DNA from: Chryseosolibacter indicum
GTDB lineage: Bacteria > Bacteroidota > Bacteroidia > Cytophagales > Cyclobacteriaceae
Length of the DNA stretch: 64,000 nucleotides
NCBI RefSeq assembly: GCF_018598585.1
Contig: NZ_JAHESD010000005.1
Span: forward strand, 117,981-181,980
Direction of reading: 5' to 3'
Part shown: piece after piece, positions 1 to 7,967 of the stretch
How the letters are laid out: each line of letters starts with the position of its first letter
Position numbering within the stretch: the first letter of the stretch is position 1
Notes under the pieces: generated by a model
What the model saw: the letters and a program-made list of their open reading frames with translations, nothing else
What the model was told of the DNA's origin: nothing
Database searches by the model: none
Made by a program: the position numbers and the translations under genes

Positions 1-1
1 C

Positions 2-790
2 GGCGAGATTACATTTAGCGACTTCTCTACCAACCCTCAGGTAAATCTCTTTTTGCATAATGTTCAGTTAGACGCTACCAACCTTAGTAATACTAAAGAT
101 AATCCTGAAGAACTGCCTTCACGCGTTTACTTCCAGGCGCTATCAGCTGGTAATGGGCAACTGAATATCGCAATGAAAATTAACGTGCTTAAAGAAGTTC
201 CAGATCTAGATATGGACCTTAGGTTAGAGAATGTCAATTTGAGTGAATTAAATAATTTTTTCAAAGCTTATGCTAAAGCAGATGTTGAACGAGGAGGTTT
301 TAATTTATACGCTGAAGTTGAAGTTCATGACGGACAAATCAGTGGATATGTAAAGCCTCTTTTTAACGAAATACAAGTCGCTAATTGGAGTAACGATCAG
401 GCACAGCCAACAACAATGGTATGGCAAAGCATGGTTGATTTCCTGACACAAACCTTTAAAAATCAGAGAAAGGATCAATTTGCGACACGCGTTTCTATGG
501 AGGGAGAAATTACGCAGGTTGATACTCCTTTTTGGCCAGCACTATGGAATGTTTTTAGCAATTCATTTGTAAAAGCTTTCGAATCAACTGCTTCCAATAC
601 AGTCTCTTTAGCATCTGCCTCCCCAATGGCCAACAATACCGCTATAGCAGAAGAAAAGAAAAGTAAAAGAGAGTTAAGAAAAGAACGAAGAAAGGAAAAA
701 CGCGAACAAAAACGTAAACTAAAAAAGGAAAGAAAAGAAAAAGAAGAAATGGAAAAGGCAGACAAGAAAGAAACTAAAGATAATTCCTGA
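2..790 (+). CDS. DUF748-domain protein, 3' part only
   Basis: The reading frame is open from the first bases of the window, so this is the C-terminal part of a longer protein; the first internal start-like codon (TTG at 53) is not a real start. The visible 260 or so residues resemble the end of DUF748/AsmA-like envelope proteins: alternating beta-strand segments, a stretch about forming a growing barrel-like repeat (LNNFF..Y..AD motif), and a GYVKPLF motif typical of the family. The last 50 residues are an extremely lysine/glutamate/arginine-rich tail, probably a disordered cytoplasmic or periplasmic extension. Function of the family is not settled; a role in envelope biogenesis or lipid transport is an inference. 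Confidence 0.75.
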   Translation, partial: GEITFSDFSTNPQVNLFLHNVQLDATNLSNTKDNPEELPSRVYFQALSAGNGQLNIAMKINVLKEVPDLDMDLRLENVNLSELNNFFKAYAKADVERGGFNLYAEVEVHDGQISGYVKPLFNEIQVANWSNDQAQPTTMVWQSMVDFLTQTFKNQRKDQFATRVSMEGEITQVDTPFWPALWNVFSNSFVKAFESTASNTVSLASASPMANNTAIAEEKKSKRELRKERRKEKREQKRKLKKERKEKEEMEKADKKETKDNS

Positions 791-850
791 TCTGCTGCTT
801 ATAAACTCATGTACCATTCTTTCTTTTACTACTTACTTCTTTAGCCCGGA

Positions 851-1189
851 TTATAAATACTCTTTAAGCGACGTAAGCCTTAAAGGTTTCTCAATTACAC
901 TAACCCTATCGTTAGGCGCCTCATCCGATGCGAATTGATATGCACTAATTAAGTTAATTTTACAAAGCGGATGCTTCTGCCTGATATAATTCATCTTCTC
1001 CCACCCCAAACCATCAGGGAGATTATTATCAATAAAGAGAACATCAGGACACACTTCGTTCAGAAGAGCTAAGCCAGAGTTTAAGGTATAAGCTAAATAA
1101 ACCTCGTAATTTAAATCCTTTAAATAAGTTTTCATCAAATGGCACAAATCCTCTTCATCATCGATGATGACTACTTTCTTTTTTATCAT
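851..1189 (-). CDS. Single-domain response regulator (CheY-like)
   Basis: A 112-residue stand-alone receiver domain. Key residues are in place: acidic pair Asp10/Asp11, phospho-acceptor Asp54, Ser82 at the switch position and Lys101 in a KP motif. There is no output domain, so it must act by protein contact or in a phosphorelay. I chose the ATG at 1189; a TTG 30 bases upstream extends the frame but the added residues do not belong to the receiver fold. It is transcribed alone, convergent to the DUF748 gene. The cognate kinase cannot be named from the sequence; several orphan kinases lie within 10 kb. Confidence 0.85.
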   Translation of the reverse strand: MIKKKVVIIDDEEDLCHLMKTYLKDLNYEVYLAYTLNSGLALLNEVCPDVLFIDNNLPDGLGWEKMNYIRQKHPLCKINLISAYQFASDEAPNDRVSVIEKPLRLTSLKEYL

Positions 1190-1346
1190 AGATCCCAGGC
1201 AATCAGTTTCCGTTTCCAATTACTAAAATTAACAAAAAAATAAAAAAACTTGTACCTATGAGTAAGCAGTAACATGTAAGTTAAAAGCCTAACAGGTATA
1301 ATTTTTTAAGGATTAATTAAAACAACAAACCTAAAATTTAATCAAT

Positions 1347-1613
1347 ATGAACTCAACAGGCAAAGTACTCTTAGCTATCATCGGTGCAGCTGCTGCTGGC
1401 GCAATAATTGGAATGCTGGTGGCACCTGAAAAAGGAAGTGATCTGCGCAAAAAACTTACTGATACCGCAGGTGATTGGTCTTCACAATTAAGTCAGTTGC
1501 TTGCTTCTGGAAAAGCGCAATTGGATAACCTTAAACAGGCTGCAGCAAGTGAAGCTGAAAATTTAGCTGAAGAAGGTGGAGATGCTTTCAACAAAGTTAG
1601 AGAAAGAGTTTAA
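1347..1613 (+). CDS. YtxH-domain small envelope protein
   Basis: An 88-residue protein with an N-terminal glycine/alanine-rich transmembrane helix (about residues 6-28, containing GAAAAGAIIGML), the APEKGSDLRKKL motif that marks YtxH proteins, then an amphipathic helical tail. The family (GsiB-type stress context in Bacillus, common in Bacteroidota) is associated with general stress but has no defined biochemical activity. It begins a short plus-strand group with the holin-like gene and the following hypothetical gene; an inverted repeat lies in the spacer after it. Confidence 0.85.
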   Translation: MNSTGKVLLAIIGAAAAGAIIGMLVAPEKGSDLRKKLTDTAGDWSSQLSQLLASGKAQLDNLKQAAASEAENLAEEGGDAFNKVRERV

Positions 1614-1621
1614 TTCTAAGA

Positions 1622-1665
1622 TGGCTGTCTTAATATAATGATAAGTTGTTCTTTTGAGACAGCCA
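1622..1665. repeat. Inverted repeat between YtxH and holin-like genes
   Basis: Nine-base perfect arms (TGGCTGTCT at 1622-1630 and its complement at 1657-1665) flank a 26-base AT-rich loop, 9 bases after the YtxH stop codon. No T-run follows directly, so it may be an RNA-processing or attenuator stem rather than a simple terminator. Confidence 0.45.
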
Positions 1666-1693
1666 CTTATTGCTTTTACATGTTAACCTTCGT

Positions 1694-2077
1694 ATGATTT
1701 CCTCTCCCGAACAAGATTCCCAGCGCAAAGAAAAAATAAGAGACATTCAACAACGCGCAAAAACACTTACTGACGACGTAAGTGAACTCCTGGAACTTTA
1801 TTACCGCCTTGCGGTAGTATCTGCAACTGAAAAAGCTTCAAACGCTGCAGCGGTAAGTATTACGGTAATTGTAATTCTCTTTCTGTTAATGTTTATGCTC
1901 CTATTTGCAGGGCTCGGACTGGGTTGGTATATCGGGGAAAAATTAAACAATATGCTTGCAGGATATGGTATAATCGCGCTTATCTTTTTTGTTCTGATTG
2001 GTATTACCATTGCAATACGTAAAACAATCCTTCATAATTTTATTAGAAATACAATCATTAAGAAAATCTATGAGTGA
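1694..2077 (+). CDS. Phage-holin-superfamily-like membrane protein (Actino holin III type)
   Basis: A 127-residue protein with a charged N-terminal helix (about 1-45) followed by two strongly hydrophobic segments (about 55-82 and 88-108) separated by GWYIGEKL and a short turn, then a basic C-terminus. This layout matches the putative holin superfamily III (DUF1469-like) proteins that accompany YtxH in many bacteria as stress genes, not real phage holins. The ATG at 1694 is preferred to a TTG at 1670. The stop overlaps the start of the next gene by 8 bases, indicating translational coupling. Confidence 0.75.
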   Translation: MISSPEQDSQRKEKIRDIQQRAKTLTDDVSELLELYYRLAVVSATEKASNAAAVSITVIVILFLLMFMLLFAGLGLGWYIGEKLNNMLAGYGIIALIFFVLIGITIAIRKTILHNFIRNTIIKKIYE

Positions 2078-2477
2078 AGAACTTAGCACAAAAAAGATTA
2101 TACATTATGAGGACCTTCTCAACGAAAGAAAGCGATTAGAAATATTAATCGAAAATCAGAAAAATATTATCCGACATGATTTAGAGGAACTAAAAAATGA
2201 ATTTAAAAAAGAGATAAGGCCAGCAGTTGAGGCGGCGTCTTTTGTTAAAAAGATAGCAAAACCAGAAACCCGAAACGGAACCTTATTAAAAGCTGGAGCA
2301 AGTCTGGCATTTGATTTCGCCTTGAAAAGGATGTTCAATAAATCGAATTTTGTAATTCAATGGATAGTACCTCGTTTATTGAAAAACTATACTTCTCACA
2401 TCTTATACAAGTGGCAGGAAACTCCAACGCACAATGGTCGTGCTTTCCCGAATAAAAGCACTTCAGGAGTCATGTAA
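2070..2477 (+). CDS. Hypothetical protein coupled to the holin-like gene
   Basis: A 135-residue protein that I do not assign to a named family. An N-terminal coiled-coil region (about 10-55, rich in Lys/Glu) precedes an amphipathic part with one weak hydrophobic stretch (FVIQWIVPRLL, about 91-101). The ATG at 2070 overlaps the end of the holin-like gene by 8 bases, and its position in a YtxH-holin-X set suggests it is the third member of that stress-associated membrane group. Its 3' end overlaps the convergent response regulator gene by 15 bases. Confidence 0.65.
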   Translation: MSEELSTKKIIHYEDLLNERKRLEILIENQKNIIRHDLEELKNEFKKEIRPAVEAASFVKKIAKPETRNGTLLKAGASLAFDFALKRMFNKSNFVIQWIVPRLLKNYTSHILYKWQETPTHNGRAFPNKSTSGVM

Positions 2478-2900
2478 AGCAGGAATAGAAGCGGTAGCCA
2501 GCCAATAACTCTTAATTGATTCTACAACCTTACGAAGTGCTTCAAAAGTGATAGGTTTAACTATATAGGTGTTTGCACCTAATTCGTAACACTTCCTTAC
2601 TTCTACTTCATTTTTCGTAGTTGTATATACTATTACCGGAATTTTTTTATAAACCGGATGCTGCTTAATTTCTAAAAGCACTTCTTTCCCATTTTTCTTG
2701 GGCATGTTCAAATCGAGCAGAATTATTTCGGGGTAAGAATTTCCACCTTCGTCTGATATGGCATTAAGGTAATCAATAAGCTCTACGCCATTTTCAACAA
2801 AATGAAGCAGTTCATGATCACCTCCTTCGTCAAAAGCAGTTTGAAGAAGAAAACGATCATCAACATCATCTTCTGCCACTAATATTAAAGCCTTTTTCAC
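2463..2900 (-). CDS. Single-domain response regulator (Rcp1-like)
   Basis: A 145-residue receiver-only protein of the Rcp1 subgroup that commonly partners bacteriophytochrome-type or PAS kinases. Glu10-Asp11-Asp12 form the acidic pocket, Asp63 is the phospho-acceptor (LLDLNMPKKNG), Thr93/Thr94 are at the switch position and Lys115 is in IVKP. No output domain is present. It converges on and overlaps the preceding hypothetical gene by 15 bases. The likely partner kinases are those of the 3.4-11 kb block (inference). Confidence 0.88.
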   Translation of the reverse strand: MKKALILVAEDDVDDRFLLQTAFDEGGDHELLHFVENGVELIDYLNAISDEGGNSYPEIILLDLNMPKKNGKEVLLEIKQHPVYKKIPVIVYTTTKNEVEVRKCYELGANTYIVKPITFEALRKVVESIKSYWLATASIPALHDS

Positions 2901-3051
2901 ATCCTGAAGTTAATCAATTTTTATTTTAATTGTCTCTAAAACTGACGTCTGTAAATTTTAGTCGCTGTATTGCCGTTTAGAAAGACAAAACATTATTACT
3001 ACCAAGTATGTGGTTATAAAGTCGGCACTGTTTTTTATCGAGCCGAGTAAT

Positions 3052-3312
3052 ATGAGACGTGATTTAAAAAATCGGCAGCCTGATCCAGACAAAAAGGATA
3101 GGACACCAGTAAAGAGAGCAACACAAAGAGAAAGGCTTAATGATTCTCTTAATAATGGTACCATGATAAGAGATTACCCTGATACAGATGATATATATAA
3201 TGATGAAAACGACCCCTCCGGAGAATATAGGCGACCTCTAACAAATCACGATGAGCAGCACAAGGCTACCAATGCGGATATTAATCCTTTAGGAGAAGCA
3301 GAAGGTTTATGA
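3052..3312 (+). CDS. Small hydrophilic hypothetical protein
   Basis: An 86-residue, highly charged and probably disordered protein, rich in Asp, Asn, Arg and Pro, with no hydrophobic segment. I do not recognise a family. The ATG at 3052 (MRRDLKNRQ) is more convincing than the upstream start at 3010, which adds an atypical hydrophobic stretch. It stands alone between two minus-strand two-component genes. Small acidic-basic proteins of this kind are frequent near stress genes in Bacteroidota, but no function can be assigned. Confidence 0.5.
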   Translation: MRRDLKNRQPDPDKKDRTPVKRATQRERLNDSLNNGTMIRDYPDTDDIYNDENDPSGEYRRPLTNHDEQHKATNADINPLGEAEGL

Positions 3313-3376
3313 GAGGATCTCTTTGATATACAAGTTGCCTCTTCCTTGCATTCCTATAGAACAAAGTCCCTCTAGT

Positions 3377-4855
3377 CTAATACTTTTGCAGTAATGGAGT
3401 TTCTACTGGTATTTTTTGTGATTCATTAAATGTGACTATAAATGTAGTGCCGGCTCCAACTTTAGACTTCACTTCTACCGTTGCACTATGAGATTGCAAA
3501 ATATTGAGTGTAGAGGCGAGACCTAATCCTATACCATTTCTCTTAGAAGTAAAATAAGGTTCGAAAAGTTTAGACAAATTTTCCGCCGGTATACCACAGC
3601 CGTTATCTGTTATTTCAACTGCAAAGTTATCCTCGTTATGAGTAATCAAAATACCCAGCTCTCCTTTATTATGACCAATTGCTTCTATAGCATTAATGAT
3701 AATGTTTAAAAAAGCAATCTTCAATTTTTCCTTATCTCCCTTTATGTAACAGGGGTATTCCGGATAATTAACCTTTAACCCTATTTGTTTTAAAGTAATA
3801 CGATCTAGTGCAGCATTAATTGTTTCGTCTATTACTGTTTGCAATGCTAGATTTTCAAAAGCGATTTCTGTCGGTCTTGAGGAGGTAAGTAGCTCAGTAA
3901 TTAAATCATTGATACGTTTACCATTTCTCTCGATAATGTCCAAGTAGATTTTGTCTTCAGGCTTAATAGAAGCAATAAGTTGCTCGAGGGACATATGGAT
4001 ATTACTGAGAGGATTTCTTACCTCATGGGCAAGGGTACGAACTAGTCGACCAGTAGCAGCGAGCTTTTCTGCCAAAAGGGTAGCACGTTCTGTTTTTTTC
4101 TGATTGGTAATGTCATGGAGAATACCTTGAAAATACCTATGATTATGGTTATCTTCTTCCTGCGATAGGAATAGAATGCAATTTCGTTTTTTACCCCGAC
4201 TATTATAAAATTCTACCTCGAGGTCATTTACTTCACCTTTGGACGAAAGCTGTTCACGAATTGTTTGCCTTATACTTTCACCCTCTATCAACTGGTAAAG
4301 ACTTACTTGAAAAAGTTGTTGCTTTTCATATCCAAACAAGTTAGACATCGCTTCATTAACATCTTTAAACATTAATGACTCATTTGTTGTAAATACAGCT
4401 TCTTTAGATTTCTCAAAAATGTTTCTGTATTTCCTTTCATTCGCCTTTAAAGCCTTAAGTGTAGCAGATCTTTCTAGTGAATAACGGATGCAACGTTCTA
4501 GTTTTTCGGTTGTAAGGTCTGATTTTACAAGGTAATCTACTGCACCCATCTGCATCGCTTGCTTATCGATCGCTGAGTTCCCTTTACCTGTAAGGAGAAT
4601 AATCGGTTCTTCACAATTATTTTCACATGCTTCCCGCAGAAGATCTATACCTGTTTTTGCCCCTAACCTGTAGTCAACGAAATAGAGGTCAAATTGCTTT
4701 TGCGCTATGAGCTCAAGTGCTCTTTTATAATTATAGCACCATTGAATATCGAATTTACGGTCTTCAATGCTTTCTAAAAAAGTTCGAGTGAGGATAAAAT
4801 CATCCTCATCATCATCAATGATCAAAATACGAACTTGCTGATCGTTGCTATACAT
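3377..4855 (-). CDS. Receiver-PAS-histidine kinase
   Basis: A 492-residue soluble protein with no membrane segment. Order: receiver (about 8-125; acidic Asp14-16, phospho-acceptor Asp61, Lys111), PAS (about 140-255), HisKA with phospho-acceptor His277 in LAHEVRNPL, and HATPase (about 365-485) with N-box INAIEAI, G1 DNGCGIP and G2 GIGLGLA motifs. The receiver at the N-terminus suggests the kinase is itself controlled by phosphorylation from another kinase, perhaps the one encoded 2 bases upstream. It is the last gene of the rpoN operon. A gene order of this kind makes it a candidate input to the NtrC-like activator of the same operon (inference). Confidence 0.88.
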   Translation of the reverse strand: MYSNDQQVRILIIDDDEDDFILTRTFLESIEDRKFDIQWCYNYKRALELIAQKQFDLYFVDYRLGAKTGIDLLREACENNCEEPIILLTGKGNSAIDKQAMQMGAVDYLVKSDLTTEKLERCIRYSLERSATLKALKANERKYRNIFEKSKEAVFTTNESLMFKDVNEAMSNLFGYEKQQLFQVSLYQLIEGESIRQTIREQLSSKGEVNDLEVEFYNSRGKKRNCILFLSQEEDNHNHRYFQGILHDITNQKKTERATLLAEKLAATGRLVRTLAHEVRNPLSNIHMSLEQLIASIKPEDKIYLDIIERNGKRINDLITELLTSSRPTEIAFENLALQTVIDETINAALDRITLKQIGLKVNYPEYPCYIKGDKEKLKIAFLNIIINAIEAIGHNKGELGILITHNEDNFAVEITDNGCGIPAENLSKLFEPYFTSKRNGIGLGLASTLNILQSHSATVEVKSKVGAGTTFIVTFNESQKIPVETPLLQKY

Positions 4856-4857
4856 GT

Positions 4858-6438
4858 TTAAAATTGCTTTTCCGGAAGAATCAGAGTAAAAGTAGATCCC
4901 TCTCCTGGTGAACTGTTTGCGTATATTATACCGCGATGATTATCTATAATTCTCTTGCAGATTGCGAGCCCTATTCCCGAACCAGGATATTCGGTTTTAC
5001 CGTGTAGCCGCTGAAAAATAATAAATATTTTCTCTGCATACTCCTGCTCAAACCCAATGCCATTATCCCGTATATCGACAACGTAAAATGTCTCATCCTT
5101 CGCCAACAAATGCTTTTGCTTTTCTTGCAGCGTGGCCTTTCGGATATCAATTTTAATTATAGGAATGTCGTTCTCTTTCCGGAATTTAATAGCATTTGAA
5201 ATTATATTTCTAAATACTTGCTCCATCTCAGATGAAACTATGTGAAGTGACGGCAAAGGTGTCACAAATTCAATACTCGCCTTCGTCTCCTCTATTTTCA
5301 GCTCCAGGTTACTGATTGCTTTGTCAAATATTTCTCTCAATGAAACCTTTTCAAATGCTTGAGAACTTCTGTTGGCTCTTGAAAATTCTAAAAGATTGTC
5401 AATAAGAATACGCATGTTGTCTGCAGAGACAAGTATGCGATCCATAAATAATTGGCCATCCTTATCAAGGGACGACTTATATTTGGCGCTCAAACGCTCA
5501 GTAAACATAGCTATTTTACGCAGCGGTTCCTGAAGGTCATGTGAAGCAACGTAAGCAAACTCTTCAAGCTCTTTATTCGAGCGATTTAACTCTCTTAAGC
5601 TACGCTCTTGCGCTCTTTCAGACTTTCTAAGTGCAGTAATATCTTTGGTTATACCATACACTCTCTCAATCTCGCCAGCATTATTTAAAATAATGCTGCT
5701 CTTTGTAGTAACCGTTTTAACTTCACCTGATTTTGTCCTAATCGAATATTCCTGAGTAAATCCTTTTTTATGATTAATACTTTCAAGAATAGCATGCTCC
5801 AATTCATTTACATATTCAGGTAAAACGTGACTTATATAAAACTCATTACTGATTTTATGTCTTACCTCTTCAACTTCATATCCCAGAAGGTGGTACATTC
5901 CTAAAGTCCAGGTAAACTGATTGGATTTGACATCCCAATTCCAACTACCAAACTGCAGAAGAGACTCTGTCTCTTCGAGCAATTGCTTTTTTATTTCTGC
6001 CTCTGCTTCTTTTTGAACTTGATCGTTTATATCCTGAGCAATAAATAAAATGAGAACCTTCCCTTGCCCATTTCTTTCAACACATTTAGTATTAATATCG
6101 AAGTAACGAAAACCATGTGCGTTCTGGAGTCGGCAAATGAACTTATGTGTCTCTTTTTCATCGCTCAGGGAATAGTTATTTAAAACCTGATTTAGAATAG
6201 CGCTATCCTCATCATGAATTAAATCACTTAAGATGCAATCTGAATAAAGTAGACTTGTTTCTGTTACCTGAAAATACTCGCCAAAATGTCGATTAGCATA
6301 ATTAATTCTCTTTGTTTCGGTATCATAGAGAAATACTATTGCAGGAAAAAAATCTGCAATAGTCTCCGCAATCTTGGAATTTTCAGCGATCTTCCCAGAC
6401 TCGAAGAAAAATTTCACAAAATTTATCTTCTCATTCAT
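4858..6438 (-). CDS. Dual-PAS sensor histidine kinase
   Basis: A 526-residue soluble kinase: PAS 1 (about 25-140), PAS 2/PAC (about 160-272), HisKA with His300 in VASHDLQEPLRK, and HATPase (about 400-520; N-box NIISNAIKF, DNGIGF and GSGIGLAI motifs). The H-box sequence ASHDLQEPL is typical of the phytochrome-like group of kinases common in Cytophagales. It lies 6 bases after the NtrC-type gene and 2 bases before the receiver-kinase, so it is almost certainly co-transcribed with both. Likely role: cytoplasmic sensing kinase for the sigma-54 activator (inference from operon). Confidence 0.88.
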   Translation of the reverse strand: MNEKINFVKFFFESGKIAENSKIAETIADFFPAIVFLYDTETKRINYANRHFGEYFQVTETSLLYSDCILSDLIHDEDSAILNQVLNNYSLSDEKETHKFICRLQNAHGFRYFDINTKCVERNGQGKVLILFIAQDINDQVQKEAEAEIKKQLLEETESLLQFGSWNWDVKSNQFTWTLGMYHLLGYEVEEVRHKISNEFYISHVLPEYVNELEHAILESINHKKGFTQEYSIRTKSGEVKTVTTKSSIILNNAGEIERVYGITKDITALRKSERAQERSLRELNRSNKELEEFAYVASHDLQEPLRKIAMFTERLSAKYKSSLDKDGQLFMDRILVSADNMRILIDNLLEFSRANRSSQAFEKVSLREIFDKAISNLELKIEETKASIEFVTPLPSLHIVSSEMEQVFRNIISNAIKFRKENDIPIIKIDIRKATLQEKQKHLLAKDETFYVVDIRDNGIGFEQEYAEKIFIIFQRLHGKTEYPGSGIGLAICKRIIDNHRGIIYANSSPGEGSTFTLILPEKQF

Positions 6439-6444
6439 AAGCTG

Positions 6445-7938
6445 TTAAAGCTCCTGGTTATTCAGGTCTTTATATTGTTTTATCTTATTGTATAGCGTCT
6501 TTCTATCTATCTTTAACAACTTAGCTGCCTTGCTCTTATTGAAATCAACTTTCTTTAGAGTTTCAAGAATCCACTCATATTCCGCATCAATACTTACACT
6601 TTTTAATCCTGCTTCACGGACAGGAGGTTGTGTGGCTGTAACAGTAGTTTCCCTTGGTGCAGCAACTGCAGCAGCTTCCGCTGTATTATCAAACTGAAGC
6701 TTCTTATAGTTAACAAGCTCAAAAGGAATACTCTTAATGTCTATTACACTACTATCAGAAAGCAATGTAGCACGCTTCACTACGTTTTTGAGCTCACGCA
6801 GGTTTCCATGCCAAACGTATTTTTTGAAGACATCCTCAACTTCAGGAGAGAAGCGCTTCACGTTCTTACCCAACTCTTTATTTGTCTGAACAAGGAAATG
6901 GTTGGCGAAAACCATAATATCGTTTACACGTTCCCTTAACGGAGGGACATTAATTTGAAATTCATTGAACCTGTGGTATAAGTCTTCCCTGAACTGACCA
7001 CTTCTTGCAGCATCCCAAAGTCTTCTGTTACTTGCAACAATAATACGCACGTCAAGGTCGATGTCTTTTGTGCCTCCTACCCTTCTCATTTTACGCTCTT
7101 GTGTAACGCGTAGTAACTGTACTTGTACATCATATGGAAGGTTAGCGATCTCATCAAGGAATATTGTTCCTCCGTTCGCGAGTTCAAAGCTTCCTATCTT
7201 TTGTCCAATTGCACCCGTAAATGAGCCTTTCTCATGACCGAATAACTCACTACCAGCTAACTCCCTGGATAACGTTCCACAATCTATGGCAATAAAAGGT
7301 TTGTGGTTTCTCTTACTACGTTTGTGTATTTCTTGTGCAATTACCTCTTTACCGCTACCACTCTCACCATAGATAATAATGCTGTAATTGGTAGGACCTA
7401 CAAGGTCAATTTGATTAAGTATATTTTTAAAATCAGGGCTATCACCAAAAATGTAATTTCCTGACTCCGTATTTCTCTTCGCGTTAATAAGTGCTAACTT
7501 CTCCTGCTCTTTTACACTTTCACTTTCTTCGGCGTTTGCACTCTCATTACTTCCAACACCTACCTTCTCGTCAGATGTTTTGTTAGCTAATGCTTTGCGA
7601 ATTGTTAGAAGAATTTCATCTGGCAACAATGGTTTTGTAACATAGTCCATTGCTCCAAGTTTCATAACCTCTACAGCAGTTTTAATATTACTGTAACCAG
7701 TAATGATGATAACAGGAACTGAAGGATTCTTTTCCTTAATTTTCTTTAAAATAGAACTTCCGCTCATATCCTCAAGACGGAAGTCGCAGAGAATAAGATC
7801 GGGTTCAACAGATTCTAAAATTTCTAAAGCAATTTTACCAGTAGTAGCTTCGAGTACTTCAAATCCATGTTTTGATAAAAAGCGCTTTAGAACGAAACAT
7901 AAATCTTTGTCATCATCAATGATTAGTATTTTTTCCAT
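6445..7938 (-). CDS. Sigma-54-dependent response regulator (NtrC family)
   Basis: A 497-residue activator. Receiver domain 1-120 (Asp9/Asp10, phospho-acceptor Asp52, Lys102), a low-complexity linker (about 125-165), AAA+ sigma-54 interaction domain (about 170-400) with Walker A GESGSGKE, the sigma-54-contacting loop as GSFTGA (consensus GAFTGA) and Walker B GGTIFLDEI, then a Fis-type helix-turn-helix at the C-terminus (NKSKAAKLLKIDRKTLYNK). It hydrolyses ATP to open sigma-54 promoter complexes. It follows rpoN by 29 bases, so the sigma factor and its activator appear to be made from one transcript. Target promoters are unknown. Confidence 0.93.
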   Translation of the reverse strand: MEKILIIDDDKDLCFVLKRFLSKHGFEVLEATTGKIALEILESVEPDLILCDFRLEDMSGSSILKKIKEKNPSVPVIIITGYSNIKTAVEVMKLGAMDYVTKPLLPDEILLTIRKALANKTSDEKVGVGSNESANAEESESVKEQEKLALINAKRNTESGNYIFGDSPDFKNILNQIDLVGPTNYSIIIYGESGSGKEVIAQEIHKRSKRNHKPFIAIDCGTLSRELAGSELFGHEKGSFTGAIGQKIGSFELANGGTIFLDEIANLPYDVQVQLLRVTQERKMRRVGGTKDIDLDVRIIVASNRRLWDAARSGQFREDLYHRFNEFQINVPPLRERVNDIMVFANHFLVQTNKELGKNVKRFSPEVEDVFKKYVWHGNLRELKNVVKRATLLSDSSVIDIKSIPFELVNYKKLQFDNTAEAAAVAAPRETTVTATQPPVREAGLKSVSIDAEYEWILETLKKVDFNKSKAAKLLKIDRKTLYNKIKQYKDLNNQEL

Positions 7939-7967
7939 GGGCCGTTAGTATGTTCTTTAATTAAATT

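Noticed and set aside
475..765. Minus-strand frame opposite the DUF748 tail
   Set aside because: It is produced by the Lys/Glu-rich codons of the sense strand and is Ser/Phe-rich, a typical antisense shadow.
1694..2077. Prophage interpretation of the holin-like gene
   Set aside because: No other phage gene is near, and the YtxH neighbour fits the stress-type family.
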